A stretch of 64,000 nucleotides of DNA, from contig NZ_VRUU01000008.1 in the NCBI RefSeq assembly GCF_008039875.1, positions 1-64,000 of the forward strand. Reading direction: 5' to 3'. The stretch comes from Methylobacterium sp. WL119. GTDB lineage: Bacteria > Pseudomonadota > Alphaproteobacteria > Rhizobiales > Beijerinckiaceae. Shown here piece after piece: positions 34,120 through 43,688 of the stretch. Each line of letters opens with the position of its first letter. Position 1 is the stretch's first letter. Made by a program: the position numbers and the translations under genes. The notes under the pieces were generated by a model. The model was not told the origin of the DNA. It saw only the letters and a list, made by a program, of their open reading frames with translations, and ran no database searches.

Positions 34120-34785
34120 GATATCCAATCGATCTGCCGTCCCTAGAGTTTTTCAGTTAAACCATGAGGTCATGGATCGCAGCAGCAATCCCGCATCCTA
34201 CGAACCGCCTGCCAGTGAGCAAGATTGCCTGACCCAGATCACTGGAATGGCGCAGAGAATATCCACTGTCGGGTGCCTCCTAGATCCCTTGTTGCATCCG
34301 TGTGGAGTTGGATGCGGAACGTCCGCTTCCGGGTAAACCTGCAACGAGCGCCTGTGGGGCCTTGCGGATCCGATACCACGTCTCACAGCCTAGTACTATC
34401 TAAGCACTTTAATGTCGGAGGGCAGCGTGAAGCGCCTTCGGCAGGGTCGGTGGGAGTGTCTTCTCGCCTCGTCGGCATAGGCAGGCGGTCCGCTCGCGAT
34501 GTTAGGGTAGGCCCCCAACAGCTCCATCCTTGTCCGGCCGCCGTCGAGGAGCCAGCGTACGGGACGAACGTAAAGCAGCAGATGTTCGAGCGCCGCCACG
34601 GTGCGGTCAAAGGGTGCCGGACCGGACCCCGGCACGGGCCGGCCCATGCCAGCCGCCTCTATCAAGCTGCGTCGATCCCGGCGGCCGAGGCACCACCCGG
34701 TGTCCGCGGCGCGGCCGGCGGATCGCGATCCGGGCTCGCGCCGCGGGACCGGCGCCACGCCCCGACGATCCTGCCTGCTCGCGTT
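34120..34785. other. intergenic stretch with dispersed repeat and weak open frames
   Basis: About 670 bases between the MHYT kinase and the molybdenum hydroxylase. It contains the 20-base repeat at 34310. A minus-strand frame over 34396-34758 includes ALEHLLLYVRPVRWLLDGG and could be a remnant or a small gene, but I recognise no family and no good ribosome site. Confidence 0.4.
34310..34329. repeat. dispersed 20-base repeat, copy 1
   Basis: GGATGCGGAACGTCCGCTTC, identical to 38862-38881, with the internal near-palindrome GCGGAACGTCCGC. Related, diverged forms lie at 25910-26030. Confidence 0.6.
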
Positions 34786-37008
34786 TCAGGCCCCCTGCAG
34801 AGCCGCCTTCACCTTGGCCGGGGTGAACGGCACGGACCGCACGCGTACGCCGGTCGCGTCGAAGACTGCATTCGAGACCGCCGCCGGCACGATGGCGGCG
34901 GACGGCTCGCCGGCGCCCCACGGCTTCTCGGTTGGCCGGTCGATCAGGTCGATCACGACCTCGGGCACGTCCGGGAAGGTCAGGATCGGGTAGCTCGACC
35001 AGTCGAGGCTCGTCACGGCGCCGCGATCGAAGGTGACCTCCTCCAGCAGCACACGGCTGACGGTCTGGATGACATTGCCGTCGAGCTGGTTGCGCACGCC
35101 GTCGGGGTTGATGATCTGCCCGCAATCCTGGACCACGAAGAAGCGCGGCACGCGCACTTGCCCGGTGCTGCGATTCACTTCGACTTCGGCCACGCCCGCT
35201 ACGTAGGTGCGATTGAGTTCGTACTTCACGTAGGAGATTCCGCGGCCGCGCAGCACGTCGCCCGCGGCGTCTTTCACCGGCGAGGGGCGCGCCTGCCACA
35301 TGGCGAGTTCGGCAACCCGCTTCAGCACCTCAATGCCGCGCGGATCCTTCAGCGCCCGCAGGCGGTACTCCAGCGGGTCGGCGCCGGCTGCCGCCGCGCA
35401 CTCGTCGAGGAAGGCCTCGTTGGCGTAGGTGTTCTGCATCCGCCCGGGGGTGCGGATCCAGGAGGGCCGGAACGGCGTCGAGGCCAGCCGGTGGCAGACC
35501 GTGCGCACGTTCGGAAAGGCGTAGGGCAGCGCCGAGTTGCCGATGATGTTGCCCGGCGCCATCGTAGTCTCGTGCGGCAGATCGGCCAGCGAGGCCGCCA
35601 CCAGCGGCACGTTACCGGCCGCCCCCTCCGGGATGTGGAACTGGGAGGACCAGGCGGTGACGTTGCCCTGCGGGTCGAGCCCGGCCTTCAGGTCGATCAG
35701 GGTCGGCGGTCCTTTCGGATCCCAGCCGTGCTCGTCGGCGCGCGACCACTGGACCCTCACGGGGCGGCCGACCGCGCGGGCGAGAAGGGCGGCGTCGCCC
35801 GCCGCGTCCTCGTGACCGTTGCGGCCGTAGCAGCCCGAGCCCTCGACGTAGATGCAGCGCACCGCCTCCGGCGCGAGGCCGGTCATCGCCGCGAGCTGCT
35901 TGCGCAGGGCGTGCGTCATCTGCGAGGCCGTCCAGCAGGTCAGGAACCCGTCCTTCAGCTCTGCGATGGCGCAGGACGGCCCGATCGAGCCGTGGGTATG
36001 GATGGCGAAATCGTACGTCGCTTCGAGCTTCCGGGCCGCCTGTCCGAGCGCCGCCTCGGCATCGCCCGTGCTGCTCGTGACGTCGTCCTTGGTGACCTTC
36101 GTGGCGCGCACGTGCTGCCAGAGCTTGCCCTGCTCGGGCAGGCCTTCCCATTCCGACCACGTCGCCCTCAGCTGTTTTGCGGCCTTCACGGCCGCCCACT
36201 CCTTCTCGGTGACGATGGCCAGGAAGTTACCCTGGCGCACGACCTTGATCAGTCCTGGGATGTCCGCGACCGAGGCCTCATCCACGCCCTGCAGATCCGC
36301 CCCGATGGTTGGGGGACGGACCACCCGCGCATGCACCATGCCGGGCACGCGATAATCCTGCATGTAGGTGAAGCGGCCGGTCATCTTCTCGGGTATGTCG
36401 ACCCGCGCCACCGGCTTGCCGACGAGGGCGAACTGAGCCGGATCCTTCGTCTTGACCGCCGGATCGACCTTGAGGTCGAGGCGCCCTTCCTTCACGAGAT
36501 CGGCGTAGGAGAGTCCCTGGCCGCCAGCTTTCGGCCGGACGGTGCCGTTCTCGCTCACCAACTCGTCGGCCGGTACGCCGAGGCGCTCGCTGGCCATCTG
36601 CACGAGGCGCGCGCGGGCCGTCGCCGCCGCCTGCCGGATTTCGACGCCGCCCTTCTGGATCGAGAGGCTCCCGTAGGTCGGTCCCTGATCCGGCGTCAGC
36701 GCCGTATCGCCCTGGACGACGGTCACGCGGTCGAGCGGCAGGTCGAGTTCCTCAGCCGCGATCTGCGTCAGGGCGGTCTCGACCCCGGTGCCGAGATCCA
36801 CCTTGCCGGAGAAGATCGTGGCGTGACCGTCGGCGCCGAGCGCCAGGAAGCTGTCGACGCGGTCCGGGGCGACGGGCTTCGCGAAGCCGTTGGTGGCGAC
36901 CGGCGCGAAGGTCTGGGCGCTGGCGCCGCGGTCAGACAGCGAGAAGCCGACCACGAGGGCGCCGCCCTGGAGGAGCAGGCTGCGGCGGGAGAGGGCGGGT
37001 GCGGTCAT
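34786..37008 (-). CDS. molybdenum hydroxylase large subunit (xanthine dehydrogenase family, IorB-like)
   Basis: 740 residues. Tat signal (SRRSLLLQGGALVVGFS) then the molybdopterin-binding domains of the aldehyde/isoquinoline oxidoreductase group, with SGKVDLGTGVETALTQIAAE, GRNGHEDAAGDAALLARAVG and the catalytic Glu701 in WGAGEPSAAIVPAA. It pairs with the [2Fe-2S] subunit gene 14 bases upstream. No FAD subunit is present, so electrons probably pass to a cytochrome c or quinone in the periplasm or membrane. Substrate is unknown (aldehyde or N-heterocycle). Start at 37008 precedes the Tat signal. Confidence 0.9.
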   Translation of the reverse strand: MTAPALSRRSLLLQGGALVVGFSLSDRGASAQTFAPVATNGFAKPVAPDRVDSFLALGADGHATIFSGKVDLGTGVETALTQIAAEELDLPLDRVTVVQGDTALTPDQGPTYGSLSIQKGGVEIRQAAATARARLVQMASERLGVPADELVSENGTVRPKAGGQGLSYADLVKEGRLDLKVDPAVKTKDPAQFALVGKPVARVDIPEKMTGRFTYMQDYRVPGMVHARVVRPPTIGADLQGVDEASVADIPGLIKVVRQGNFLAIVTEKEWAAVKAAKQLRATWSEWEGLPEQGKLWQHVRATKVTKDDVTSSTGDAEAALGQAARKLEATYDFAIHTHGSIGPSCAIAELKDGFLTCWTASQMTHALRKQLAAMTGLAPEAVRCIYVEGSGCYGRNGHEDAAGDAALLARAVGRPVRVQWSRADEHGWDPKGPPTLIDLKAGLDPQGNVTAWSSQFHIPEGAAGNVPLVAASLADLPHETTMAPGNIIGNSALPYAFPNVRTVCHRLASTPFRPSWIRTPGRMQNTYANEAFLDECAAAAGADPLEYRLRALKDPRGIEVLKRVAELAMWQARPSPVKDAAGDVLRGRGISYVKYELNRTYVAGVAEVEVNRSTGQVRVPRFFVVQDCGQIINPDGVRNQLDGNVIQTVSRVLLEEVTFDRGAVTSLDWSSYPILTFPDVPEVVIDLIDRPTEKPWGAGEPSAAIVPAAVSNAVFDATGVRVRSVPFTPAKVKAALQGA

Positions 37009-37022
37009 GACAACAACCTCTG

Positions 37023-37493
37023 TCAGAGTGTGCCGGCAGCGCGCTGGACGGCGCGCACGATCCGCTGATGGGTGCCGCACCGGCAGAGATTCTGGGCGAG
37101 CGCCTGCCGGATCGCGGTCTCGTTGGGCTTCGGCGTCTCGTTGAGCAGGGCAGCCGACTGCATGATCATGCCATTGATGCAGTAGCCGCATTGCGCCGCC
37201 TGCTCGGCGATGAAGGCCGCCTGCACCGGGTGCGGCTTGTCCAGGCTGCCGAGCCCTTCGAGCGTCACGATCTTGGCCCCCGCCTTTAAACTCGAGACCG
37301 GGGTGATGCAGGAGCGCACCGCCTGCCCATCGACATGCACCGTGCAGGCGCCGCACTGGCCCAGCCCGCAGCCGAAGCGCGGCCCGTGCAGGCCGAGATC
37401 ATCGCGTAGCACGTAGAGGAGCGGCGTATCGGGGTCGTCCACGCTCACGGGCGCCGCGCGCCCATTCACGTCCAGCGACATCAGCTGCACCAT
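37023..37493 (-). CDS. [2Fe-2S] subunit of molybdenum hydroxylase (IorA/CoxS type)
   Basis: 156 residues with both clusters: plant-type GCGLGQCGACTVHVDG and a downstream Cys (RSC), and the helical CGYCINGMIM plus LCRCGTHQRIVRAV. It carries electrons from the molybdenum site. It has no signal of its own, as is usual, and would be exported with the Tat-carrying large subunit. The ATG at 37493 follows AGGGAGA. Confidence 0.93.
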   Translation of the reverse strand: MVQLMSLDVNGRAAPVSVDDPDTPLLYVLRDDLGLHGPRFGCGLGQCGACTVHVDGQAVRSCITPVSSLKAGAKIVTLEGLGSLDKPHPVQAAFIAEQAAQCGYCINGMIMQSAALLNETPKPNETAIRQALAQNLCRCGTHQRIVRAVQRAAGTL

Positions 37494-37626
37494 CGGGCAT
37501 CTCCCTGGAACCATTCTCGGGTGCTCGGCCTATACCCGGCGTAGACCCGGAGCAACGCGGCGGCGTGACAGCGATTCCCATTCGCTGCAGGAAGCCGTGC
37601 TGCCCCCGGCGCCGTCAGGGAAGCGC

Positions 37627-38223
37627 ATGCCCTCGCAGAACCGCAGCCGATGCATCCTCGCTCTCGTCCTCGCGCTGTCCGCGGGCCCCGCAGGGGCCGC
37701 CGAGCGCCTCGCTCAGGATTGGCCCGAGCCGTCCCGCAAGGCCGCTGAAGCCGTTGCTGACAAGTACGGCGCACCCCAGGAGCAGACGGCGACACTGCTG
37801 ATCTGGCACCGCAACGGGCCTTGGATCCGGACGGTGGTGCACAAGATGGGAGCCGAGCACGATTTCCCGGCCAAGCACAACGACGTGCTAGAGCAGAGCT
37901 TGCCCTACAAAGTCCCGCTCAACTTCTTCAGCGCGGTCGCCACCTTCAACGGCAGCGTCATTCCGGACCGGACGCGAGGCACGCTCACCGCCTACGGCGC
38001 TAGCGAGGCCGAGAACGTCCTGAGCCTGAACCTGGCCCGGGCGGTGGTGCGCGGCGAGCTCACGGCGGAGCAGGCACGTGATAAGGAAGTTGCGGCTGCG
38101 CAGGAGTTGGCGAACGGACAGGAGCCGGACCTCGCGGCCAAGCTCTCGCTCGATCAGCAACAGGAGGGCGACGTCTCCGACCCAGACACCGCGATGATCC
38201 TGCCGCCCAGCCAAAAGCCATAG
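37627..38223 (+). CDS. exported hypothetical protein
   Basis: 198 residues, signal peptide about 1-24 (ILALVLALSAGPAGAAE), mature domain with KYGAPQEQTATLLIWHRNGP, HDFPAKHNDVLEQSLPYKVP and a helical ARDKEVAAAQELANG tail. Family not certain; similar proteins exist in Methylobacterium to my recollection. Divergent from the molybdenum hydroxylase operon. Confidence 0.75.
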   Translation: MPSQNRSRCILALVLALSAGPAGAAERLAQDWPEPSRKAAEAVADKYGAPQEQTATLLIWHRNGPWIRTVVHKMGAEHDFPAKHNDVLEQSLPYKVPLNFFSAVATFNGSVIPDRTRGTLTAYGASEAENVLSLNLARAVVRGELTAEQARDKEVAAAQELANGQEPDLAAKLSLDQQQEGDVSDPDTAMILPPSQKP

Positions 38224-38508
38224 TCCGGAGTACGCGGCCCTCTGCTCTGGCAACGCGTTGATCCATGGGCGCCCGCTGCCTCGATCTCAGATTCTCATGC
38301 CGCGCAGTTCTCGACACTCTACCCCATGCGCTGAATACAGTGGTGAAGGCTGGAGCGCCCTATTCTAATCCGCGCACGTCGGCCGCCGCATCCTGCCGGC
38401 CGGGCATCGGGGCATCCGCGATCTCCCGGCGAAACGGCGCGATCCAGTCGTGAAGTGGCCGCCGCGCGCTGGACCGGCTCGTTTGAGGCCGACGCTCGGG
38501 ACTGTGCG

Positions 38509-38685
38509 TCAGACGCTTAGAACGATCTTTCCGAGAGGCTCGTTTTTCCTCATGCGGGCGAGCATGGTCGGCGCCTCGGCTAGCGCGTAGCGGCTGTTGA
38601 ATGACTGATGGAAACTTCCGGCTACCATCGCCGGCCACAGGTCGGCTCGGACGCGCACGGTGCGCTTCATCAAGCCCTGCGAGCA
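38509..38685 (-). pseudogene. zinc-type alcohol dehydrogenase/quinone oxidoreductase C-terminal remnant
   Basis: The end of a minus-strand frame reads FNSRYALAEAPTMLARMRKN followed by EPLGKIVLSV and stop, the usual C terminus of MDR-family oxidoreductases (LAEAxxAhxxMxxxxxxGKIVL). Nothing upstream of about 38685 belongs to the family, so more than 80 percent of the gene is missing. Confidence 0.65.
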
Positions 38686-38861
38686 GAGCCTACTGTGGTT
38701 GGCAGCGGGGGGCGATGCAGCCTCGCCCTGCATGAGCGTTGTTGTCGAGGTTCGCTGCAGAGAACGTCGACGTTTGCGGCGAACCTACTTTGGAGCGGAC
38801 CAGCGGCTTTCGGCCAGCATCGGCCGCCGCAGACCGCCTGCCTGAGCGTTTCAGACGGGTG

Positions 38862-38881
38862 GGATGCGGAACGTCCGCTTC
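38862..38881. repeat. dispersed 20-base repeat, copy 2
   Basis: GGATGCGGAACGTCCGCTTC, identical to 34310-34329, same orientation, again in non-coding DNA beside a gene remnant. Confidence 0.6.
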
Positions 38882-38943
38882 GGATCGCCGTGCCGAACTG
38901 GCTGAGCATCATCTTAAGGCATCAGGTTCCTCGCGGCGTTCGC

Positions 38944-39642
38944 TCACTCCGGCGAGAGCAGGTCCGGCAGGCGCGAGAGATCCTTGAGCGACGCATGCGG
39001 TGGCCATGCAAGGTTCGGCGGTTCGCCCACCCGGTCGATCCACACGGAGCGGATTCCGAGCTCGTGGCAGACCTTGAGGTCGGTGAACTGCCCCATGCCG
39101 ACATGGATGGTTTCCTCTTTCCGCACGCCCATGGTCTTGTAGGCGTGTAGGAAGAGCCCGTGATCGGGCTTATAGGCATGGGCCTGCTCGGCCGTGACGA
39201 CGAAGTCGAGCGGCACTCCGATGGCCGCGACGGTGCCTGCGATCAGGTCGTCGTCCGTGTTGCTGATGACCGCCAGCCGGTAGCGTGCGCGGAGACGGTC
39301 GAGCGCCGCGGCAACCTCAGGGTGCGGCTCGATACGTCCCAGGACCCTCAGCAACGTGTCGCCGTCCTCGGGCTTGGCCGTATGGCCGGCATCGGCGAGG
39401 GCCTCGGCTAGGGCGGATCGCAGGATCGACTTGTAGTCGCGGAATTGCGGACGCTTCTGCCGCTCTACCGCAGCCTCTCGCAATCGATCGGCCAGGATGG
39501 CCGCTTGCTCCTGCGCATCGGCTTCCGGGAGGCGACGGGCAAGGATCGCGTGGGCCGCCGACCGGACGGCGTCATGCCACCGGACCAAGGTGCCGTAGCA
39601 ATCGAAGGTGATGACCTTCGGCATCGGTTGAAGCTGCAGCAT
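38944..39642 (-). CDS. HAD-family hydrolase, haloacid dehalogenase type II
   Basis: 232 residues. Motif I FDCYGTLVRWHDAV (nucleophilic Asp), motif II ISNTDDDL, motif III Lys in AHAYKPDHGLFLHAY and motif IV GMGQFTDLKVCHELG. The DCYGT form of motif I is that of 2-haloacid dehalogenases and related phosphatases. Cytosolic. ATG at 39642 preferred; an ATG at 39624 is closer to motif I. Confidence 0.85.
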   Translation of the reverse strand: MLQLQPMPKVITFDCYGTLVRWHDAVRSAAHAILARRLPEADAQEQAAILADRLREAAVERQKRPQFRDYKSILRSALAEALADAGHTAKPEDGDTLLRVLGRIEPHPEVAAALDRLRARYRLAVISNTDDDLIAGTVAAIGVPLDFVVTAEQAHAYKPDHGLFLHAYKTMGVRKEETIHVGMGQFTDLKVCHELGIRSVWIDRVGEPPNLAWPPHASLKDLSRLPDLLSPE

Positions 39643-39780
39643 GATCGGTCCCACCGGGCGAGCCAAGTAGAGTATCCCCGCCTGCAACGCCTGGCGTCCA
39701 CCCCCTCGAAGATCTGTAGCGCGCGTACGGCTCGGGCGAATGCTACGTTTGTCTCGAACAGGCAGTGCCAAGCATGACAG

Positions 39781-39806
39781 CCGGCGGGAAGCGGTTTTCC
39801 CGCCGG
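39781..39806 (-). terminator. hairpin downstream of SDR gene
   Basis: Perfect 10-bp stem CCGGCGGGAA / TTCCCGCCGG, loop GCGGTT, 11 bases beyond the SDR stop on the minus strand. No T-run, but the stem is strong and it separates the SDR gene from the HAD gene. Confidence 0.5.
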
Positions 39807-39816
39807 TTCGGCGAAT

Positions 39817-40722
39817 TCACGCGGTGCCGTTGCCACCCGTCGCGCCGTAGACCTCGCCGGTGACGTAGCTCGCCTCCTGGCTGGCCAGGAAGACGTAGAC
39901 CGGCGCGAGTTCCACCGGCTGGCCGGGGCGGCCGAGCGGCACCTCAGATCCGAACTTCTCGACCGCCTCCTGCGGCTGCCCGCCCGAGGGCTGCAGCGCG
40001 GTCCAGAACGGGCCGGGCGCCACCGCGTTCACGCGGATGCCTTTTTCGATGGACTGCTTGGCCAGCGCCTTCGTGAACGCGATGATGCCGGCCTTGGTGG
40101 TGGCGTAGTCGACCAGGATCTTGGGTGGGTTGTAGGCCACGACCGAGGCCGTGTTGATGATGGACGCGCCGGCCGGCAACAGGGGCATCGCCGCCTTGGT
40201 GATCCAGAACATCGCGTAGAGGTTGGTCTTCAGCGTCCGGTCGAACTGCTCGTCCGTGATGTCGCCGATGTCCGTCTGGTTGGTCTGCTTGCCGGCGTTG
40301 TTGACGAGGATGTCGAGACCGCCGAGCTCGACCACGGCCTTGTGCACCAGGGTGTCGCAGAACGCCTTGTCGGTGATGTCGCCGGGCAGCAGCACCGCCT
40401 TGCGGCCCTCCGCCTCGATGAGCTTCGCCACCGCCCGGGCGTCCGGCATCTCGGCCTCGACGAAGCTGAGCGCCACGTCCGCGCCCTCGCGGGCGAAGGC
40501 GATGGCCGCCGCGCGCCCGATGCCCGAATCGGCGCCGGTCACCAGGGCCTTCCGGCCGGCGAGGCGGCCGTGGCCCCGGTAGCTGGTCTCGCCGTGGTCC
40601 GGCTTCGGGTCCATCGCGCCGGCGAGGCCCGGCGCCTCCTGCGGTTGCCGCTTGAACGGCGGCTGCGGGTATTGGGTGCGCGGGTCCTGCATCTTGAGGC
40701 GGTGGTCGGAGGCGTCGGTCAT
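39817..40722 (-). CDS. short-chain dehydrogenase, stress-type (YghA/GsiB-like)
   Basis: 301 residues. The roughly 45-residue N-terminal lead with PQPPFKRQPQEAPGLAG is typical of the stress-induced SDR group; the Rossmann motif is TGADSGIGRAAAIAFA, then NNAGKQ, and the active-site YATTKAG. NAD(P)-dependent oxidoreductase, substrate unknown. Such genes are often under general stress control. Confidence 0.88.
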   Translation of the reverse strand: MTDASDHRLKMQDPRTQYPQPPFKRQPQEAPGLAGAMDPKPDHGETSYRGHGRLAGRKALVTGADSGIGRAAAIAFAREGADVALSFVEAEMPDARAVAKLIEAEGRKAVLLPGDITDKAFCDTLVHKAVVELGGLDILVNNAGKQTNQTDIGDITDEQFDRTLKTNLYAMFWITKAAMPLLPAGASIINTASVVAYNPPKILVDYATTKAGIIAFTKALAKQSIEKGIRVNAVAPGPFWTALQPSGGQPQEAVEKFGSEVPLGRPGQPVELAPVYVFLASQEASYVTGEVYGATGGNGTA

Positions 40723-40865
40723 GAGGTTGTCCTGGCGCGCCGGTTTCGTACGGGACAGCCCGTGCGGCGCGCGTCTTGGGTGATGCTGTCCGGGAACTTC
40801 GGAAATCGGCCCCGCCCCCGGATGTTCCGGCCCCTGCGGCCATGCGGACGCCTCCGGGACCTCGC

Positions 40866-42119
40866 CTAGGCCGCTTCGCCCCGCCTGTCCCCGAGCGCCG
40901 CCAAGGCCTCGTCGGCGGCCCGTATCCCGCTGTCGTGGGCTCCATGTGCAGTGGTGAAGTCGAAAGGATGCGTCGCCTCGCCGGCGAAGAACAGGCGGTC
41001 CTCGAATGGCCGGGCCAGCCGCGCCCGCGCATCGGATCGGCCCGGCAGGGCGCAACTATACGCCCCACCGATGGACGCCATCCGGCTCCAGGACGTCGCC
41101 GCGAGGGGGCGGATGGCCGACGCCACGTCACTGCCGAACAGGGCGGCCAGTTCGGCCGACACGTGGGCGAAGCCGGCGGCCGGCCCCCCCTCCGCCACGA
41201 TACGGGCGCCGTCGCCCCCGAGGAACGCCTCGATCACCGGCCATCCGTTCGGTCGGATCGAGTAGGCAGCCGACCTTGGGCCGTGCAGGTTGCCGTAGGC
41301 ATGCGAGTCTGGCTCGAACGCTGCGTTATGCCCGATCTCCAGGAAGATCTTTTCGTTGCGGCCCAGCGGCAGGGCGGCGGCCGCCTCGCGCCAGGGTTCG
41401 GTCCCGGCGGGAAGGCGGATCGCGTCGCCGGCCAGGACCGCGGTCGAGATCGTGAGGATGGCGGCCCCGGCGCGGATGGTGCCGGCGCGGGTGGTCACGG
41501 CGACGCCGTCCGCCGTCAGGTCGATCCGGTCGGCGGGGGTGGCGAGCCGCAGCGTCGTCGTGGACGGCAGGCTGGCAGCGACCAACGTGCCGTAGCCGGA
41601 CGGCAGATGCCAGTTCCGGCCCGTCGAGGCATCGTCGTAGGCGAGGTAATCGGTCGCGGAGATCTGCTCGGGCGCCATGCCGCTCATGAAGCCGGCGATG
41701 GCCCGCACGTAGGCGATCCAGGGGCCGCCCGGCTGAAGGGCGTCGCTGGCCCGGTCGCTGCCCGCCGCGACGATGCGGAGCCGGTCTTCCCAGTCGCCGT
41801 ACGCCCTTTGCGCCGCCTCTTGTGCGTGCTCATCGTGCTCGATGCCCGGGTGGGCCTTCGCCCATGGCGGTTCGCCTCGGTCGACCGGGAAGCCCGATGC
41901 CTCGGCGATGCCGACCCATGCATTTCGATCGCCGGAGTGGAGCCATTCGCAACCGAGGTCGAGCGGGTACCCTCCGATGTCCTGCGTCCACGCGCGGCCT
42001 CCGAGGCGCGCAGATGCCTCAAGCAGCAAGGCCGATGAGCCTTGTGCCGCGAGCCGCCGGGCGGCACCGATGCCGGCGGCGCCTCCCCCTACGATGATGA
42101 CGTCGAACGCGCTGCCCAT
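40866..42119 (-). CDS. flavin-containing amine oxidase
   Basis: 417 residues. FAD-binding VIIVGGGAAGIGAARRLAAQ, then LLLEASARLGGRAWTQ (GGR motif) and C-terminal FFAGEATHPFDFTTAHGAHD with GIRAADEAL, the standard monoamine/polyamine oxidase layout. No signal peptide from the start chosen (42119); the frame is open another 54 codons upstream without family similarity. Substrate unknown. Confidence 0.85.
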   Translation of the reverse strand: MGSAFDVIIVGGGAAGIGAARRLAAQGSSALLLEASARLGGRAWTQDIGGYPLDLGCEWLHSGDRNAWVGIAEASGFPVDRGEPPWAKAHPGIEHDEHAQEAAQRAYGDWEDRLRIVAAGSDRASDALQPGGPWIAYVRAIAGFMSGMAPEQISATDYLAYDDASTGRNWHLPSGYGTLVAASLPSTTTLRLATPADRIDLTADGVAVTTRAGTIRAGAAILTISTAVLAGDAIRLPAGTEPWREAAAALPLGRNEKIFLEIGHNAAFEPDSHAYGNLHGPRSAAYSIRPNGWPVIEAFLGGDGARIVAEGGPAAGFAHVSAELAALFGSDVASAIRPLAATSWSRMASIGGAYSCALPGRSDARARLARPFEDRLFFAGEATHPFDFTTAHGAHDSGIRAADEALAALGDRRGEAA

Positions 42120-42277
42120 TGGGGGCAAGGTGAGGTCTGCCGACACGACTTCCAAGGTAGCTGCGCCGGTTGCACTCAACGTCGTCTGCACACCCCGCGG
42201 CTCGTTGAACTTCAGACGGCGACCCCGCCGTCCTCCGACCTGGGCGTCCGATAGCGTCCGGCGCCCTCGCTCACGAA

Positions 42278-42455
42278 TCAACCGTTGCGGTACATTCGCT
42301 CGTCGATGGCCCCTCCCCTGACCGTCTCGACGCGCCAGGCCTGCACGTGCTCGCCGGCCTCGTGAACCAGGTCCGCGCCGATCCGCAGGGTGATGTCGCT
42401 CACGTGGATCGCCTTGCGCTCCGGCAGGATCTCCCGGATGACCCGACGACAGAAA
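42278..42455 (-). pseudogene. C-terminal fragment of an unknown gene cut by the IS element
   Basis: A minus-strand frame FCRRVIREILPERKAIHV ... EHVQAWRVETVRGGAIDERM ends at 42278 and is interrupted at its 5' side exactly where the IS begins. The missing part is not found on the far side of the IS, which instead carries an integrase. Confidence 0.55.
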
Positions 42456-42520
42456 TGGCCTGCCCCCTGAAAAGTGGTCCTCCCTGAGGTATGGCTTCGA
42501 GCCATGTGGAGGATGTTGTC

Positions 42521-42799
42521 ATGGGACGGAAAAATCATACGGCTGAAGAGACCGTCGCCAAGCTGCGCCAGGTTGATGTCTTGGTCTCGCAAGGCCGTAA
42601 GGTCGCCGAAGCAATCCGGTCGATCGAGGTGACGGAGGTCACGTACTACCGCTGGCGTTTTGAGTACGGTGGCTTGAAGGGTGATCAGCTCAAGCGGCTA
42701 AAATCTTTGGAGACGGAGAATCAGCGGCTTCGTCGGGCGATCTCCGATCTGACCTTGGAGAAGCTGATCCTGAAGGAGGCAGCCTCGGGAAACTTCTGA
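42521..42799 (+). CDS. IS3-family transposase OrfA
   Basis: 92 residues, intact: HTH (HTAEETVAKLRQVDVLVSQG, VTYYRWRFEYGG) and leucine-zipper region (LKRLKSLETENQRLRRAISD). OrfB begins one frame back around 42793, where programmed frameshifting would normally make the OrfAB transposase. Confidence 0.88.
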   Translation: MGRKNHTAEETVAKLRQVDVLVSQGRKVAEAIRSIEVTEVTYYRWRFEYGGLKGDQLKRLKSLETENQRLRRAISDLTLEKLILKEAASGNF

Positions 42800-43688
42800 G
42801 CCCGGCTCGCCGCCGGGCGTGTGTCGACTACGTCGTTGCCGAGCATGGCGTATCGGAACGCTTCGCTTGCCGTGTCCTGGGCCAGCATCGTTCGACCCAA
42901 CGCAAGGCCGCCGTGGTGGTCGAGGACGAAGCTGTTCTGACGGCTGCGATCGTCGCCCTGGCGCTGCAGCATGGATGCTACGGCTATCGTCGGGTTACGG
43001 CCTTGCTCCGGCGTGACGGCTGGACGGTGAGCGTGAAGCGGGTCGAACGGATCTGGCGCCGCGAGGGCCTCAAGGTTCCCGCTCGCCAGCCGAAGCGGTC
43101 GCGGCTCTGGCTCAACGACGGCTCGTGCCTGCGACTGCGGCCGGAGCGACCTGACCACGTCTGGTCGTATAACTTTGTCGAGCACCGCACGCACAACGGG
43201 CGCAAGTACCGGATGCTGAACGTGATCGAGGAGTTCACGCGCGAGTGCCTCACCATCCGCGTATCCCGCAAGCTTAGGCCCTCGAAGTGATCGACGTGCT
43301 CTCGGATCTGTTCAGCCTGCGCGGTGTGCCGGGCCATGTCCGCTCGGACAATGGACCTGAGTTCATCGCTCGATCTGTCCGAGACTGGATCGCAGCGGTC
43401 TGATCAGCAACGGCCTACATTGAGCCAGGCAGTCCGTGGGAGAACGGGTATTGCGAGAGCTTCAACGCGAAGCTGCGCGATGAACTTCTCGACGGCGAGG
43501 TGTTCTACACCCTCAAGGAGGCCTGCATCGTGATCGAGCAATGGCGGAGGCACGGCAACACCCTCCGACCGCACTCGTCGCTCGGCTATCAGCCGCCCGC
43601 GCCGGAGGTCGTCATCTGGCCAACCGAACCGAGCAGCTCAGCGCCGCTCGCACAACCCGCCATCGTCACGCGACCGACGATGCACTAA
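42793..43688 (+). pseudogene. IS3-family transposase OrfB, inactivated
   Basis: The integrase core is recognisable from LLSPARRRACVDYVVAEHG to SSLGYQPPAPEVVIW. Lesions: the first DDE residue, normally D in WSYDFVEDRT, is N here (WSYNFVEHRT); a one-base loss near 43276 ends the frame after KLRPSK and shifts the rest; and a TGA at 43401 replaces the Gly of the AAVGA segment. The last part keeps PGSPWENGYCESFNAKLRDE with the catalytic Glu. Confidence 0.88.

Larger units (their letters stand above)
38224..38943. other. intergenic stretch with remnants
   Basis: About 720 bases holding the alcohol-dehydrogenase C-terminal remnant (38509 onward) and the repeat copy at 38862. Other short frames have no support. 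Confidence 0.45.

Noticed and set aside
34225..37068. 947-codon plus-strand open frame over the molybdenum hydroxylase
   Set aside because: It is the antisense shadow of a clear family gene; GC-rich DNA gives long open antisense frames, and the product is Arg/Gly-rich without motifs.
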